DNA of 17,400 nt from Azospirillum brasilense (GCA_003241645.1 QFOX01000052.1:1-17400), one strand, 5' to 3'. Shown: positions 7,127 through 14,538, numbered from the stretch's first letter. Notes: generated from the sequence alone by a model not told the origin. A program made the numbers and translations.

Positions 7127-7726
7127 CTAGTGACCGCTCAGGCGGCGCACTTCTTTCTCGACCATGCGCTCAACAATGCCGGTCAGGTGCATATCGAGCC
7201 AGTCTTTCAGCATGGGGCGAAGCGCCTCGATCACGAGGTCCTCGATGGTGGTGCCGGAACGGAAACGCACCCCGCTGGTGGGCAGCGGGGGCAGCGGCGC
7301 ATCGGGAATGTTCTTCAGCGCATTGAGCGCCGCCATGGAGGTGGCAAGCGTGCGGTCGGAAAGCAGCGCATCGTCCACCGCGGGGGCGGGCTGTGCGGGT
7401 GCCGGGGCGCTGAGCGCCACATCCGGCACGGGCGCAGGCTTGGGGGCCGGCGGCGGCGGTGGCGGAGCAGCGGCAATGGTCGGCTCGAATTCAGGCTCGA
7501 TCGGTGCCGCCATGATCTCTTCGATGGACAGGCTCGGCACGGCCGTGGCCGCAGCTTCAACTTTGGGGGCAGCGTCGCCCAGTAGCACGTCGGCTTCGTC
7601 TTCGGAAAGCAGGTCGGTCAGCTCCAGCACGTCCGAGCCGGAAGGTGCAGCGTCCCCCTCCTCAGCGATGATACGCTTGATGGATTGGAGGATTTCTTCC
7701 ATCGACTGGTCTTGTTCTCTGGCCAT
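7127..7726 (-). CDS. popZ: PopZ-like cell-pole organising protein (DUF2497)
   Basis: 199 aa. PopZ forms polar condensates that anchor ParB-parS and recruit cell-cycle regulators in alphaproteobacteria. Domain order matches Caulobacter PopZ: N-terminal client-binding helix (SMEEILQSIKRIIAEEG, 8-24), a short DVLELTD block (32-38), an acidic and Pro/Ala-rich disordered linker (about 45-120, with a run of Pro near 88-93), and the C-terminal oligomerisation helices TIEDLVIEALRPMLKDWLD..LTGIVERMVEKEVRRLSG (160-198). Length is like the family. The tolC-popZ order is, to my knowledge, conserved in many alphaproteobacteria, usually with valS next; here an ankyrin-like gene follows instead. Weak ribosome-binding site. 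It ends at its own terminator. Confidence 0.92.
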   Translation of the reverse strand: MAREQDQSMEEILQSIKRIIAEEGDAAPSGSDVLELTDLLSEDEADVLLGDAAPKVEAAATAVPSLSIEEIMAAPIEPEFEPTIAAAPPPPPPAPKPAPVPDVALSAPAPAQPAPAVDDALLSDRTLATSMAALNALKNIPDAPLPPLPTSGVRFRSGTTIEDLVIEALRPMLKDWLDMHLTGIVERMVEKEVRRLSGH

Positions 7727-7854
7727 AGCGATCGCAATTCACCTGTTAATCCATTCAGTTAAACGGGTGCATTGCGCCAGCGCAAGTAGTTTGTCGGTTC
7801 TATACAGACGGTTTTCGCACATTGCATATCAGGTGCAGTTTTTAGGCACCGCGC

Positions 7855-9207
7855 CTAGAAGCCAATGGGCAACCACTTCGTGTCGTCGTAATGTTCTTCC
7901 GGGTCGTATTGCTCGACCGGCAGGTCAAGCGCCGTAGGCGTGAGGCGGCCAAGGGTGCGCTGCAGGTTGAAGGCAGCCACCACGCGGTCGCGCTGCGCCT
8001 GCACAAGGTTGGTGCGGGCATTGAATAATTCCTGCTCGGCATCCAGCACGTCCAACACGGTGCGCGCGCCGTATTCCTGTTCCTGCCGCACGCCTTCCAG
8101 CGCCACTTCGGCGGCTGCGATCTGTTCGTCGCGGGTGCGGATGGTGGCAATCGCGGTCTCCAGCTGCTCCCACGCGCTGGTCACGCCCTGCTCGATGATG
8201 AGGCGCGTATCCTGCACTTCGTATTTGCGCTGGCGCGCGATGTTCTTGGCTTCGCGCACGCGCGAATATTCGGCCCCCGACTGGTAGAGCGGGATGCTCA
8301 CCTCGACGCCGACGGAGTCCTGGTCGAACTCGCTGTTCGCACCGAGGAAGCCCACGCCCTTCTGGCGGTTCATGCTGCCCACCAGATCCACCGACGGCAG
8401 GAGCGCGGATTTGTTGGTCCACACATCGTAGTTCGAGGATTTGGCAAGATGCACGGCGGCCAGCAGGTCGGTGTTCTCGGCACGGGCCTGCGCCAGCGCT
8501 TCCTCCAGCGTGGCGGGGATCTCGGGGAATTCGCTGGGCTGCTCCAGCAGGCCTTCGGGCTTGTAGCCGATCACGCGCTCGAACGCGGCGATGGCCGAGA
8601 TCAACCGCCCTTCGGCGGAAATGACCTGGCTGCGCGCCACGGAAAGCCGCGCCTCGGATTGCGCCACGTCGGTGCGGGTCACCTCGCCCACTTCGAAGCG
8701 CTCGTTCGAGGCTTTGAGCTGCTGGGCCAGCACGTCTTCGTTGTTGCGCGACAGCTCAAGGATCGAAGTGGCGGCCACCACATCCATGTAGGCGGTCACG
8801 GCGTCCTGCAGCACCTGCTGCTCCACCCCGCTCAGCTGTTGCTGGCCGGCGCGCACGCGCTGCTTGGCGCTGTTGTAGCTGGAGAAGGTTCCGCCGCCGC
8901 GGAACAGCGGCTGGCGCACGGTGAGGTTCTTGGTTTCGGTGTCGCCGTAATTCCAGTCCGACCCGGCATTGGCCACGCGCTGGCGGCCTTTGGCGTAGCT
9001 GGCGGCGGCGTTCGGGCGGAAGCCGGAGAGCGCCTGCGCGACCTCTTCATCCGTCGCACGCTGGCGGTCACGCTCGGCTTTAATGGAAGGGTTGCCCTTG
9101 TAGGTGGCGACCAGTGCGTCGGTAAAACTGTCGGCCATGGCAGGCGTGGCAAACGCCAGAAGGCTGACACCGGCAAGGATATAAAGACGCAAGGGCGAGG
9201 ATTTCAT
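7855..9207 (-). CDS. tolC: TolC family outer-membrane efflux/secretion channel
   Basis: 450 aa. TolC trimers form the outer-membrane barrel and periplasmic tunnel used by RND/ABC efflux pumps and type I secretion. Sec signal peptide at about 1-25 (MKSSPLRLYILAGVSLLAFATPAMA, cleaved before DSF). Two repeated OEP halves follow: the first with GFRPN..ASY and the NLTVRQPLFRGG strand/turn, the second with LLPSVDLVGS and VEVSIPLYQSGAEYS. Coiled-coil helices end with ARTVLDVLDAEQELFNARTNLVQAQRD and LGRLT, all typical of the family. No pump or adaptor genes lie in the window, so the partner is unknown. popZ starts 128 bp downstream. ATG at 9207 with a signal peptide directly after it decides the start. 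Confidence 0.93.
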   Translation of the reverse strand: MKSSPLRLYILAGVSLLAFATPAMADSFTDALVATYKGNPSIKAERDRQRATDEEVAQALSGFRPNAAASYAKGRQRVANAGSDWNYGDTETKNLTVRQPLFRGGGTFSSYNSAKQRVRAGQQQLSGVEQQVLQDAVTAYMDVVAATSILELSRNNEDVLAQQLKASNERFEVGEVTRTDVAQSEARLSVARSQVISAEGRLISAIAAFERVIGYKPEGLLEQPSEFPEIPATLEEALAQARAENTDLLAAVHLAKSSNYDVWTNKSALLPSVDLVGSMNRQKGVGFLGANSEFDQDSVGVEVSIPLYQSGAEYSRVREAKNIARQRKYEVQDTRLIIEQGVTSAWEQLETAIATIRTRDEQIAAAEVALEGVRQEQEYGARTVLDVLDAEQELFNARTNLVQAQRDRVVAAFNLQRTLGRLTPTALDLPVEQYDPEEHYDDTKWLPIGF

Positions 9208-9249
9208 GGTCGTTTCCGTGTTCGTGTGGGCCCACTATGCCGACGAGTT

Positions 9250-9309
9250 GCTAATATTTCACTAATGCAACCCAATGGCGAATATTTTTCCCTTATGCAA
9301 CCTTCGGGG
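9250..9309. repeat. Two imperfect 30-nt tandem units upstream of tolC
   Basis: Units 9250-9279 and 9280-9309 match at about 19 of 30 positions; the invariant core is ATGCAACC (9265-9272 and 9295-9302), exactly 30 bp apart. They lie 43-102 bp upstream of the tolC start on the - strand, where each unit shows GGTTGCAT. The spacing of about three helical turns suits a pair of regulator sites, but no regulator can be named. The rest of the gap (9310-9451) holds nothing I can assign. Confidence 0.4.
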
Positions 9310-9451
9310 CCATAAGCCGGTCGGTCAAGGGTCGAAATATGCGTGTGCGCTGCATCAACGTCACGCTTTCATACACATGCTTGCACCCGCTGTTCAAGCT
9401 GGCCATCACTTTTACACAGGAAACAATGCGTTGTGTGGCCACGGGATGACG

Positions 9452-9484
9452 AAAACAAAAACGGCACCCGAAGGTGCCGTTTGT
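9452..9484 (-). terminator. Rho-independent terminator of tRNA-Cys
   Basis: Perfect 10-bp stem AAACGGCACC (9459-9468) / GGTGCCGTTT (9473-9482) around a four-base loop. On the - strand it runs into TTTTTGTTTTC. It begins 10 bp beyond the 3' end of the tRNA gene. Confidence 0.9.
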
Positions 9485-9493
9485 ATGAGGAGA

Positions 9494-9568
9494 TGGAGGC
9501 CGAGGGCGGAATCGAACCGCCGAATACAGGATTTGCAGTCCCGTGCATTACCACTTTGCTACTCAGCC
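9494..9568 (-). tRNA. tRNA-Cys (anticodon GCA)
   Basis: 75 nt including an encoded CCA. Acceptor stem GGCTGAG / CTCGGCC (one G-T pair), D-arm GCA..TGC, anticodon stem CGGGA / TCCTG around loop CTGCAAA (anticodon GCA), T-arm GGCGG-TTCGATT-CCGCC. The discriminator base is T (U73), the identity base for Cys, then CCA at 9496-9494. All stems pair, so it should be functional. It has its own promoter and terminator. Confidence 0.97.
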
Positions 9569-9587
9569 TCACCAAAAGTGGAACGCG

Positions 9588-9616
9588 GTTGTAGCGCCCC
9601 ACAGGTGATTGGTCAA
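9588..9616 (-). promoter_or_regulatory. Promoter of tRNA-Cys
   Basis: On the - strand: TTGACC (9616-9611), 17-nt spacer, TACAAC (9593-9588). Both boxes are close to the sigma70 consensus. Transcription would start near 9581, about 13 nt before the mature tRNA 5' end. It lies almost wholly in the 54-bp gap after dps. Confidence 0.75.
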
Positions 9617-9622
9617 GCAGCC

Positions 9623-10090
9623 TTACGCCACCAGTTTTTTGCGCTGTTCGGGCGCAAGCACCGAGCGCAGCATCCACGCGGCTTTGTCATGCACGGCGAT
9701 GCGCTGCGTGAACAGGTCAGCCGTGGCAGCATCATCGGCCTTCTCGGCTTTCTCGAGCGCCTTTTTCAGGTTTTCCGACAGTTGCAGGTTCGACTGGTGC
9801 AGGTCTTTCACCATCTCGAAATCATCGGCCTCGGCCTTCGCTTCCTTGATCTTGGTGAGTTTCGCGAACTCGCTGTAGCTGCCGGGGGCTTTCTCGCCCA
9901 GCGCACGAATGCGCTCGGCCACCACGTCCACCGCGGCGAACAGCTCGTTATACTGCTCTTCGAACATCAGGTGCAGGCTGCGGAACAGGCCGCCCTCGAC
10001 GTTCCAATGGTAGTTCTGGGTTTTCAGCTGCAGGCTGTAGGTGTCAGCAAGGATGCCTTTGAGTGCATCGGTCACGGGTTTGTTGCTCAT
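9623..10090 (-). CDS. dps: Dps ferritin-like DNA-protection protein
   Basis: 155 aa. Dps forms a 12-mer cage that oxidises and stores iron with peroxide and can coat DNA in starvation or oxidative stress. The inter-subunit ferroxidase ligands are present: H28 (in QNYHWNVEG), H40 (RSLHLMFEEQY), D55 and E59 (VDVVAERI). The start at 10090 gives MSNKPVTDALKGIL and has GGAG six bases upstream; an in-frame ATG at 10141 would add 17 residues unlike the family and was rejected. Monocistronic, on the same strand as tRNA-Cys and metY but with separate signals. The N-terminal tail is short with little Lys, so DNA binding may be weak (inference). Confidence 0.94.
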   Translation of the reverse strand: MSNKPVTDALKGILADTYSLQLKTQNYHWNVEGGLFRSLHLMFEEQYNELFAAVDVVAERIRALGEKAPGSYSEFAKLTKIKEAKAEADDFEMVKDLHQSNLQLSENLKKALEKAEKADDAATADLFTQRIAVHDKAAWMLRSVLAPEQRKKLVA

Positions 10091-10190
10091 GGATAGCTCC
10101 TGAATGATTGATACATGCCTAATATAATGCGGCCCCATCAATACGCCATAGGGACGTCGTGATGAACCCGATCGATGCGCTCAATCGGCG

Positions 10191-11504
10191 TTACGCCGCT
10201 TGCTTCCCGCTCGCTCCGGCTGCTTTCAGTGCCTGATCCAGATCCGCGATGATGTCTTCCGCATCCTCGATGCCGATGCTCACGCGGATCGCCTCGGGCA
10301 GTACGCCCACGGATTTCTTATGCTCCTCGGTCAGCTGGCCGTGGGTGGTGCTGGCCGGGTGAATGACCAGCGAGCGCGTGTCACCAATGTTCGCCAGCAT
10401 GGAGAACAGCTTCAGATTATCTACCGTGCCTTTGGCCACTTCATAGCCGCCCTTCACGCCGAAGGTGAACACCGCACCCGCGCCGCGCGGCAGGTATTTC
10501 TTGGCCAGCGTGTGGTACTGGTTGCTGGGCAGGCCCGCATACGACACCCAGGCGATGGCCGGGTTGGCAATGAGCCACTCGGCCACTTTCTGGGCGTTGC
10601 TGACATGGCGCTCCATGCGCAGGCTCAGCGTTTCAATGCCGTTGAGCGTGAGGAACGCGTTGAACGGCGACTGCGTGGGCCCCAGTGCGCGCAGGCCAAT
10701 GGCGTGGTTGTGCACAGTGAGCGCCATGGTGCCGAACTGCTCGGCGAAGTTCACGCCGTTATAGCTGGGGTGCGGCTGCGCCAGCTCGGGGTATTTGGCG
10801 GCGTGCTTCTTCCAGTCGAAATTGCCGCCATCCACCACCGCGCCACCAAGCGCGGTGCAGTTACCGTTCAGGAATTTGGTGGTCGAATGCACCACCACAT
10901 GCGCGCCCCACTCGATGGGGCGGCACAGATATGGGCTCGCCATGGTGTTATCCACCACCAGCAGAATGCCCGCCTCGTTCGCGATCTTGGCGAGGCCTTC
11001 AATGTCGGAGATGACGCCGCCGGGGTTCGCCAGCGACTCCACGAAAATGAGTTTGGTTTTCTCGGTAATGGCTTTTTTCACCGCGTCGAGATCGTCCACA
11101 TCCACGAAATCCGCATGCCAGCCGAAGCTGCTGGGGAAGGTGTTCTGGAACTGGTCGGTGGTGCCGCCATACAGGCGCTTGCTGGCAATAAAGCGCTCAC
11201 CCGGCTTCACCAGCGCCTGGAACACCAGCAGTTGCGCGGCATGGCCGGAAGCGGCCACCGTGGCCCCTACCCCACCTTCCAGCGCGGCAAGGCGCGATTC
11301 AAGCACGGCGTTGGTCGGGTTGGTGAGGCGCGAATACACGTTGCCGAATTTCTTCAGCGCGAATTTGTCGGCCGCGTCCTCGGCATTGTCGAACACATAG
11401 GCGCTGGTCTGGTAGATGGGCACCTGCCGCGCGCCGGTGGTCGCCTCGGGCTCGTACCCGGCATGGATGGCTCGTGTGTCGAATTTCGCGTTCTCATGCG
11501 CCAT
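10191..11504 (-). CDS. metY: O-acetylhomoserine sulfhydrylase (PLP enzyme, MetY type)
   Basis: 437 aa, Cys/Met-metabolism PLP family. MetY converts O-acetyl-homoserine and sulfide to homocysteine, or uses methanethiol to make methionine. The Schiff-base lysine is K210 in HSTTKFLNGN, with D185 (VVDNTMASP) contacting the pyridine nitrogen; YSRLTNPTN (57-65) and SGHAAQ (86-91) are family blocks. The length and the long insert after the lysine (GGNFDWKK.., PHPSYNGVNF) fit MetY better than the shorter MetB/MetC/MetZ group. GGAG precedes the ATG. The upstream region carries an inverted repeat at 11536-11551. Whether sulfide or a larger thiol is the main substrate cannot be seen. Confidence 0.92.
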   Translation of the reverse strand: MAHENAKFDTRAIHAGYEPEATTGARQVPIYQTSAYVFDNAEDAADKFALKKFGNVYSRLTNPTNAVLESRLAALEGGVGATVAASGHAAQLLVFQALVKPGERFIASKRLYGGTTDQFQNTFPSSFGWHADFVDVDDLDAVKKAITEKTKLIFVESLANPGGVISDIEGLAKIANEAGILLVVDNTMASPYLCRPIEWGAHVVVHSTTKFLNGNCTALGGAVVDGGNFDWKKHAAKYPELAQPHPSYNGVNFAEQFGTMALTVHNHAIGLRALGPTQSPFNAFLTLNGIETLSLRMERHVSNAQKVAEWLIANPAIAWVSYAGLPSNQYHTLAKKYLPRGAGAVFTFGVKGGYEVAKGTVDNLKLFSMLANIGDTRSLVIHPASTTHGQLTEEHKKSVGVLPEAIRVSIGIEDAEDIIADLDQALKAAGASGKQAA

Positions 11505-11535
11505 GGGGCGGCTCCTAATACAAATTTTAAATGTT

Positions 11536-11551
11536 GTTTAAAACGTTAAAC
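11536..11551. promoter_or_regulatory. Inverted repeat upstream of metY, possible operator
   Basis: GTTTAA (11536-11541) and TTAAAC (11546-11551) flank AACG. On the - strand TAAAAT downstream of it resembles a -10 box, so the repeat would cover the -35 region of metY. No SAM riboswitch pattern was recognised in this leader. Confidence 0.3.
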
Positions 11552-11685
11552 ACGAAAGCAATGTATATTATCGCCCGCGCCACGTCAAATCCCTGCCGTG
11601 GTAACACCGCGTTTCCATCCCGTCAAACCGCAGCGCGGCATTATTCACTTGCAAGCTGTGCATGGCATTGCCATATCGGCGGCGC

Positions 11686-12822
11686 ATGAGCAGCTTACTG
11701 AACCAGTTTACCCAGCATGCCCCCGGCGGCACCCACAGCACCGACGTGGCCATCATCGGCGCGGGGCCGGTGGGCTTGTTCGCGGTGTTCGAACTTGGGC
11801 TGCTCAACATCAAGGCGCACCTGATCGATATCCTGAACCGCCCCGGCGGGCAGTGCGCCGAGCTGTACCCCGAAAAACCGATTTACGATATCCCGGCACT
11901 GCCCATCGTCACCGGCCAGCAACTGACCGACAACCTGCTGGAGCAGATCGCGCCGTTCAAGCCCGAGTTCCATTTCAGCCAGATGGTGGAGCGTTTAGAG
12001 AAAGTTGAGGGGGACTTTGTCCCCCACGCTACGCTTCCCCCTGCCGCAAGCGGCTCGCCTTCGGCTACGCAAGGCAATGCAGCACCGCTGTGGAAAATCA
12101 CTACGGATGCAGGCACCACCATCACTGCCAAAGTCGTGGTCATCGCGGCGGGCGGCGGCAGCTTCGTGCCGAAGAAACCGCCCATCGCTGGTATCGATGC
12201 GTATGAAGGCACCAGCGTGTTCTATGCCGTGCGCAAAATGGAGCAGTTCCGCGATAAGCACCTCATCATCGTCGGCGGCGGCGATTCCGCGCTGGACTGG
12301 ACGCTGAACCTCGCCCCCCTCGCGCGCAAACTCACGCTCGTGCACCGGCGCGACGAATTCCGCGCCGCACCTGATTCGGTGCATAAAATGCGCGAGCTGG
12401 CCGCTACCGGAAAGATCGACCTGCTGTTCGGGCAGGTCACCGGCTTGAGCGGGCATGACGGACAGCTCACCGGCGTGGAGATCACCGACAACGAGAAGGT
12501 CAAACATGCGCTGGGCTGCGATGCGCTGCTGCCCTTCTTCGGCCTCACCATGAAGCTCGGCCCGGTCGCGAATTTCGGCCTGAACCTGCACGAGAACCTC
12601 ATCACGGTGGATACCGAAAAGTTCGAGACCAGCACGCCCGGCATCTTCGCCATTGGCGACATCAACACGTACCCCGGCAAGCTGAAACTCATCCTATCCG
12701 GCTTCCATGAAGCCGCGCTGATGAGCCAGCAGGCCTTCCGCATCTGCTTCCCCGAGCAGAAGCTGCGCTTCCAGTACACCACCAGCAGCACTGACCTGCA
12801 GAAAAAGCTGGGGGTGAAGTAA
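11686..12822 (+). CDS. Ferredoxin-NADP reductase, thioredoxin-reductase-like type
   Basis: 378 aa flavoprotein that passes electrons between NADPH and ferredoxin. FAD site GAGPVG (25-30), RPGGQCAELYPEKPIYDIP (52-70), AAGGGSF (154-160), NADPH site GGGDSA (197-202), VHRRDEFRAAP, and near the C-terminus GIFAIGDINTYPGKLKLILSGFHEA and YTTSSTDLQKKLGVK. There is no redox CxxC, which separates it from thioredoxin reductase. Residues about 110-134 are an extra segment of roughly 23 residues made of palindromic DNA. Start at 11686 (MSSLLNQ) is preferred over the in-frame ATG at 11662; TTGCAA-N17-CATATC (11649-11677) would place the RNA start near this ATG, but weakly. It overlaps the ferredoxin gene by one base (TAATG). 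Confidence 0.93.
   Translation: MSSLLNQFTQHAPGGTHSTDVAIIGAGPVGLFAVFELGLLNIKAHLIDILNRPGGQCAELYPEKPIYDIPALPIVTGQQLTDNLLEQIAPFKPEFHFSQMVERLEKVEGDFVPHATLPPAASGSPSATQGNAAPLWKITTDAGTTITAKVVVIAAGGGSFVPKKPPIAGIDAYEGTSVFYAVRKMEQFRDKHLIIVGGGDSALDWTLNLAPLARKLTLVHRRDEFRAAPDSVHKMRELAATGKIDLLFGQVTGLSGHDGQLTGVEITDNEKVKHALGCDALLPFFGLTMKLGPVANFGLNLHENLITVDTEKFETSTPGIFAIGDINTYPGKLKLILSGFHEAALMSQQAFRICFPEQKLRFQYTTSSTDLQKKLGVK
12007..12080. repeat. Palindromic in-frame insert inside the reductase gene
   Basis: GGGGGAC (12009-12015) pairs with GTCCCCC (12019-12025) over a TTT loop, and GCCGC (12043-12047) with GCGGC (12050-12054), followed by GCCTTCGGC-like sequence. It encodes the non-family segment from GDFVPHATLPP to QGNAAP between VERLEKVEG and LWKITTDAG. 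From memory of typical alphaproteobacterial homologues, these flanks are joined by only a few residues. It resembles the coding palindromic elements of Rickettsia in behaviour, not known to be related. Ends approximate. Confidence 0.6.
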
Positions 12823-13142
12823 TGCAATCCGTGTTCGTGACCGTGACCGACTACGAAGGCACCGCCCACCGGCTGGAAGGGCTGGAAGGCTGGCGGCTGA
12901 TGGAAGTGATCCGCGATAACGGCCTGCCGATCAAGGCCGAGTGCGGCGGGGCCTGCGCCTGCGCCACCTGCCATGTGTATGTGGCGGAAAGCTGGGTCGA
13001 AAAACTGGCCCCCAAAAGTGCCGACGAGGAACTCAGCCTCGACGACGCCATGATGGTGCAGGACAACTCGCGCCTTTCCTGCCAGATCATCCTGACTCCC
13101 GAGCATGAAGGGCTGGAAGTGACCCTCGCGCCGAACCCGTAA
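12822..13142 (+). CDS. Adrenodoxin-type [2Fe-2S] ferredoxin
   Basis: 106 aa soluble electron carrier. Cluster ligands follow the C-x5-C-x2-C-xn-C pattern of adrenodoxin/ISC ferredoxins: C41, C47, C50 and C87 (C45 is extra), inside AECGGACACATCHVYV and RLSCQI. The acidic helix SADEELSLDDAMM is typical of the partner-docking surface. Its ATG shares one A with the upstream reductase stop (TAATG), so the two are made together and very likely work as a pair. No Fe-S assembly genes adjoin, so the final acceptor (Fe-S synthesis, P450, heme enzymes) is open. Confidence 0.94.
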   Translation: MQSVFVTVTDYEGTAHRLEGLEGWRLMEVIRDNGLPIKAECGGACACATCHVYVAESWVEKLAPKSADEELSLDDAMMVQDNSRLSCQIILTPEHEGLEVTLAPNP

Positions 13143-13146
13143 GCGC

Positions 13147-13175
13147 TTTACGCCGCCACCACAGGCGGCTATACT
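13147..13175 (+). promoter_or_regulatory. Predicted promoter for pilin 3, leaderless placement
   Basis: TTTACG (13147-13152), 17-nt spacer, TATACT (13170-13175, five of six to consensus). RNA would begin about 13182, at the ATG (13183). The spacer contains a GCCGCC/GGCGGC inverted repeat (13152-13157, 13164-13169) that could bind a regulator. No ribosome-binding site is visible, consistent with a leaderless start. Confidence 0.5.
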
Positions 13176-13182
13176 ATGCGCA

Positions 13183-13950
13183 ATGAAGCATGCATTCTCC
13201 CTCGTTGAACTCTCCATCGTGCTGGTCATCCTTGGCCTGCTGACGGGCGGTATCCTGAGTGGGCAATCGCTCATCCGCGCAGCGGAGATCCGCTCCACCA
13301 TCACCGAAACGCAAAAATACCTGTCGGCCATTCACAGCTTCCGCGACAAATACTTCGCGCTACCCGGCGACATGAACAATGCCACCAAATTCTGGGGTGC
13401 GCAGGCTGGCGCGCCCGGTAATTGCAAAACGGTCGGCAGCAGCGGCAGCGCCACCTGCGATGGGAATGGCGATGGTTCGCTCCTAGATCAGGCCACTACC
13501 GACGAACAATTGCGTGCATGGCAGCACCTGGCGAGCGCTGGCCTCATCGAAGGTTCCTTCAACGGCATCTATACCATGCCGGGCTATCTTTATGTCACGA
13601 ACGTGAACACGCCTGCGTCGAAAATGGCCCGGGGTGGATGGTTCCTGCAAACCTATGGAGCGATGGGCAACAATTCGACCTTCTCCGGCACATGGGCCAA
13701 CACCCTTTCTTTTTCGGATGTAAATGTGCCCTACACGCTTTTGCGCCCGGAGGAGGCATGGAATATTGACACGAAGCTGGATGACGGCAAACCCGGCACT
13801 GGCAAAGCCCAAGGCTACAAAGGCGATGCTTCCGCGCCATGTTCCAGCGTGGCCAACACCGCCACCAGCGCCACGGCCGATGCCGCGGCAACGTATAACT
13901 TGGCGAATACTGGTAAGATTTGCTTCATGGATTTCGTGCGCTCGTACTAA
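13183..13950 (+). CDS. Type IV pilin-like protein, paralogue 3
   Basis: 255 aa. Very short leader MKHA, then FSLVELSIVLVILGLL with Glu at mature position 5. The residue before cleavage is Ala, as in paralogue 1. Shared blocks: FRDKYFALPGDMNNATKFWGAQ (53-74), TCDGNGDGS (91-99, the closest of the three to a calcium loop), RAWQHLASAGLIEG (111-124) and EAWNIDTKLDDGKP (191-204). Cys 81/92 and 220/247 match the shared pairs. It lies 40 bp after the ferredoxin gene but has its own likely promoter, and ends 9 bp from the nitroreductase stop. Predicted inner-membrane pilin or pseudopilin; exact system unknown. Confidence 0.86.
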   Translation: MKHAFSLVELSIVLVILGLLTGGILSGQSLIRAAEIRSTITETQKYLSAIHSFRDKYFALPGDMNNATKFWGAQAGAPGNCKTVGSSGSATCDGNGDGSLLDQATTDEQLRAWQHLASAGLIEGSFNGIYTMPGYLYVTNVNTPASKMARGGWFLQTYGAMGNNSTFSGTWANTLSFSDVNVPYTLLRPEEAWNIDTKLDDGKPGTGKAQGYKGDASAPCSSVANTATSATADAAATYNLANTGKICFMDFVRSY

Positions 13951-13959
13951 AAACGCGTA

Positions 13960-14523
13960 CTAGAAATACGTGACCACGTCTTCCAGCTTCGGGCGTTCGC
14001 GGTCATCGGGCGTCGTCGTTTTCTCACCCATGTAAATAAAGCCCGCGATCTTGGTGTCGATGTCGCCGCCCAGTGCCTTGATGATGGCGGCATCAATGCC
14101 GACCCACTCGCTCAGCCAGCTCGCGCCATAGCCCAGTGCGTGGGCCGCGTGCAGGATGTTCATGCACACCGCGCCGGCGGAAAGCTCCTGCTCCCAGCGC
14201 GGCGCTTTCACGGATTCCTTCGGCGTGGAAAGCACCGCCAGCACCAGCGGCGCGCGCGCAAAGCGCTGCTGCTCGTGCGCACGCTGGGCATCATTCAGCG
14301 GGCCTTGCAGTTTTTCCCACTGCGCCGCGGCAATCGCGCCAAGCTTCTGCTGTCCCTCGCCTTTCAGCACCACAATGCGCCACGGGCAGAGCTTGCCATG
14401 GTCGGGCACGCGCGTGCCAATGGTCAGGATGGTTTGAAGGTCGGCATCGCTCGGGCCGGGGCCTACGCCCAGCTCTTTGGGCTTTACGCTGCGGCGGGTG
14501 TTCAGTGCGGTCAGGGCGTCCAT
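13960..14523 (-). CDS. Nitroreductase family flavoprotein (YdjA-like)
   Basis: 187 aa, FMN-dependent, probably a homodimeric cytoplasmic NAD(P)H oxidoreductase. The N-terminal FMN-phosphate block is MDALTALNTRRSVKP; RVPDHGKLCPWRIVVLKGEG, KAPRWEQELSAGAVCMNILHAA and the C-terminal KIAGFIYMGE plus DVVTYF match the compact YdjA type (about 183 aa). Start 14523 is chosen because residues further upstream in the same frame are coded by a repeat element (14539-14625); an ATG at 14544 would add seven residues and lies inside that repeat. Natural substrate unknown. Tail-to-tail with pilin 3. Confidence 0.88.
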   Translation of the reverse strand: MDALTALNTRRSVKPKELGVGPGPSDADLQTILTIGTRVPDHGKLCPWRIVVLKGEGQQKLGAIAAAQWEKLQGPLNDAQRAHEQQRFARAPLVLAVLSTPKESVKAPRWEQELSAGAVCMNILHAAHALGYGASWLSEWVGIDAAIIKALGGDIDTKIAGFIYMGEKTTTPDDRERPKLEDVVTYF

Positions 14524-14538
14524 GGGTAAACTTTCTTT

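Noticed and set aside
9415..9450. Small ORF behind a CACAGGAAACA ribosome-binding-like site
   Set aside because: The ATG at 9426 opens only seven codons before TGA, with no promoter or conservation argument.
11505..11620. SAM riboswitch in the metY leader
   Set aside because: SAM-II aptamers are common before such genes in alphaproteobacteria, but I could not find the conserved stem-loop and pseudoknot pattern here.
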